A program made the position numbers and the translations under genes. From Candidatus Omnitrophota bacterium (GTDB lineage Bacteria; Omnitrophota; Gorgyraeia; Zapsychrales; Zapsychraceae), in NCBI GenBank assembly GCA_018062515.1, contig JAGOSC010000055.1, forward strand, positions 1 through 15,824: DNA of 15,824 nucleotides. Direction: 5' to 3'. This document shows, in pieces, positions 15,823 through 15,824 of the stretch. Position 1 is the stretch's first letter, and each line of letters opens with the position of its first letter. The notes beneath the pieces are model-generated. The model saw only the letters and a program-made list of their open reading frames with translations, searched no databases and was not told the origin of the DNA.

Positions 15823-15824
15823 AC

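Overview
The whole 15,824-base window lies inside one protein-coding gene on the minus strand. If + strand triplets are read from position 1 and reverse-complemented, I find no TAA, TAG or TGA from 15822 down to 1. That gives 5,274 codons with no visible start or stop, so both ends of the gene are outside the window. The encoded segment is roughly 590 kDa. Shorter open frames on either strand are shadows of this frame. There are no RNA genes, mobile elements, CRISPR arrays, promoters or terminators that I can support. Residue numbers below count from 1 at codon 15820-15822.

Order of parts, N to C (right to left on the map): a leading linker; a long unassigned region ending in an HExxH metalloprotease-like domain (motif at 13627-13641); a GHKL/HSP90-type ATPase-like domain (about 12390-11965); two class I SAM-methyltransferase-like domains (about 11770-10930 and 10500-9800); a long unassigned region (about 9700-7200); an APH/protein-kinase-like domain whose catalytic Asp is Asn (about 6780-5770); two tandem kinase-like domains A and B (about 5360-4745 and 4520-3845); a third methyltransferase-like domain (about 3710-2450); a third kinase-like copy C (about 2345-1690); an unassigned folded region (about 1620-900); and a Pro/Thr/Ser-rich tail that runs off the window. 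Low-complexity linkers between the domains carry a short recurring motif, D-x-A-x-L (at least 17 copies), and five copies of GGA[VI].

Two global properties stand out. I found no cysteine codon in 5,274 codons. The four kinase-like catalytic loops all share one spacing, [D/N]-x4-N-x12-D, the same as in canonical protein kinases.

Organism (inference): a moderately AT-rich bacterium using the standard code. Bacterial genes this long are rare and are best known from Omnitrophota (former OP3) and a few other environmental phyla, so an uncultivated Omnitrophota-like bacterium is my leading guess. It is not proven from the sequence.

Working model (inference): a giant, cysteine-free, probably exported multi-effector protein. 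It carries several nucleotide- and SAM-binding enzyme-like modules and one putative protease, joined by repeated linkers, and is loosely analogous in design to MARTX-type multi-effector toxins. No transport, adhesion or cell-wall-hydrolase module is recognisable in this segment.
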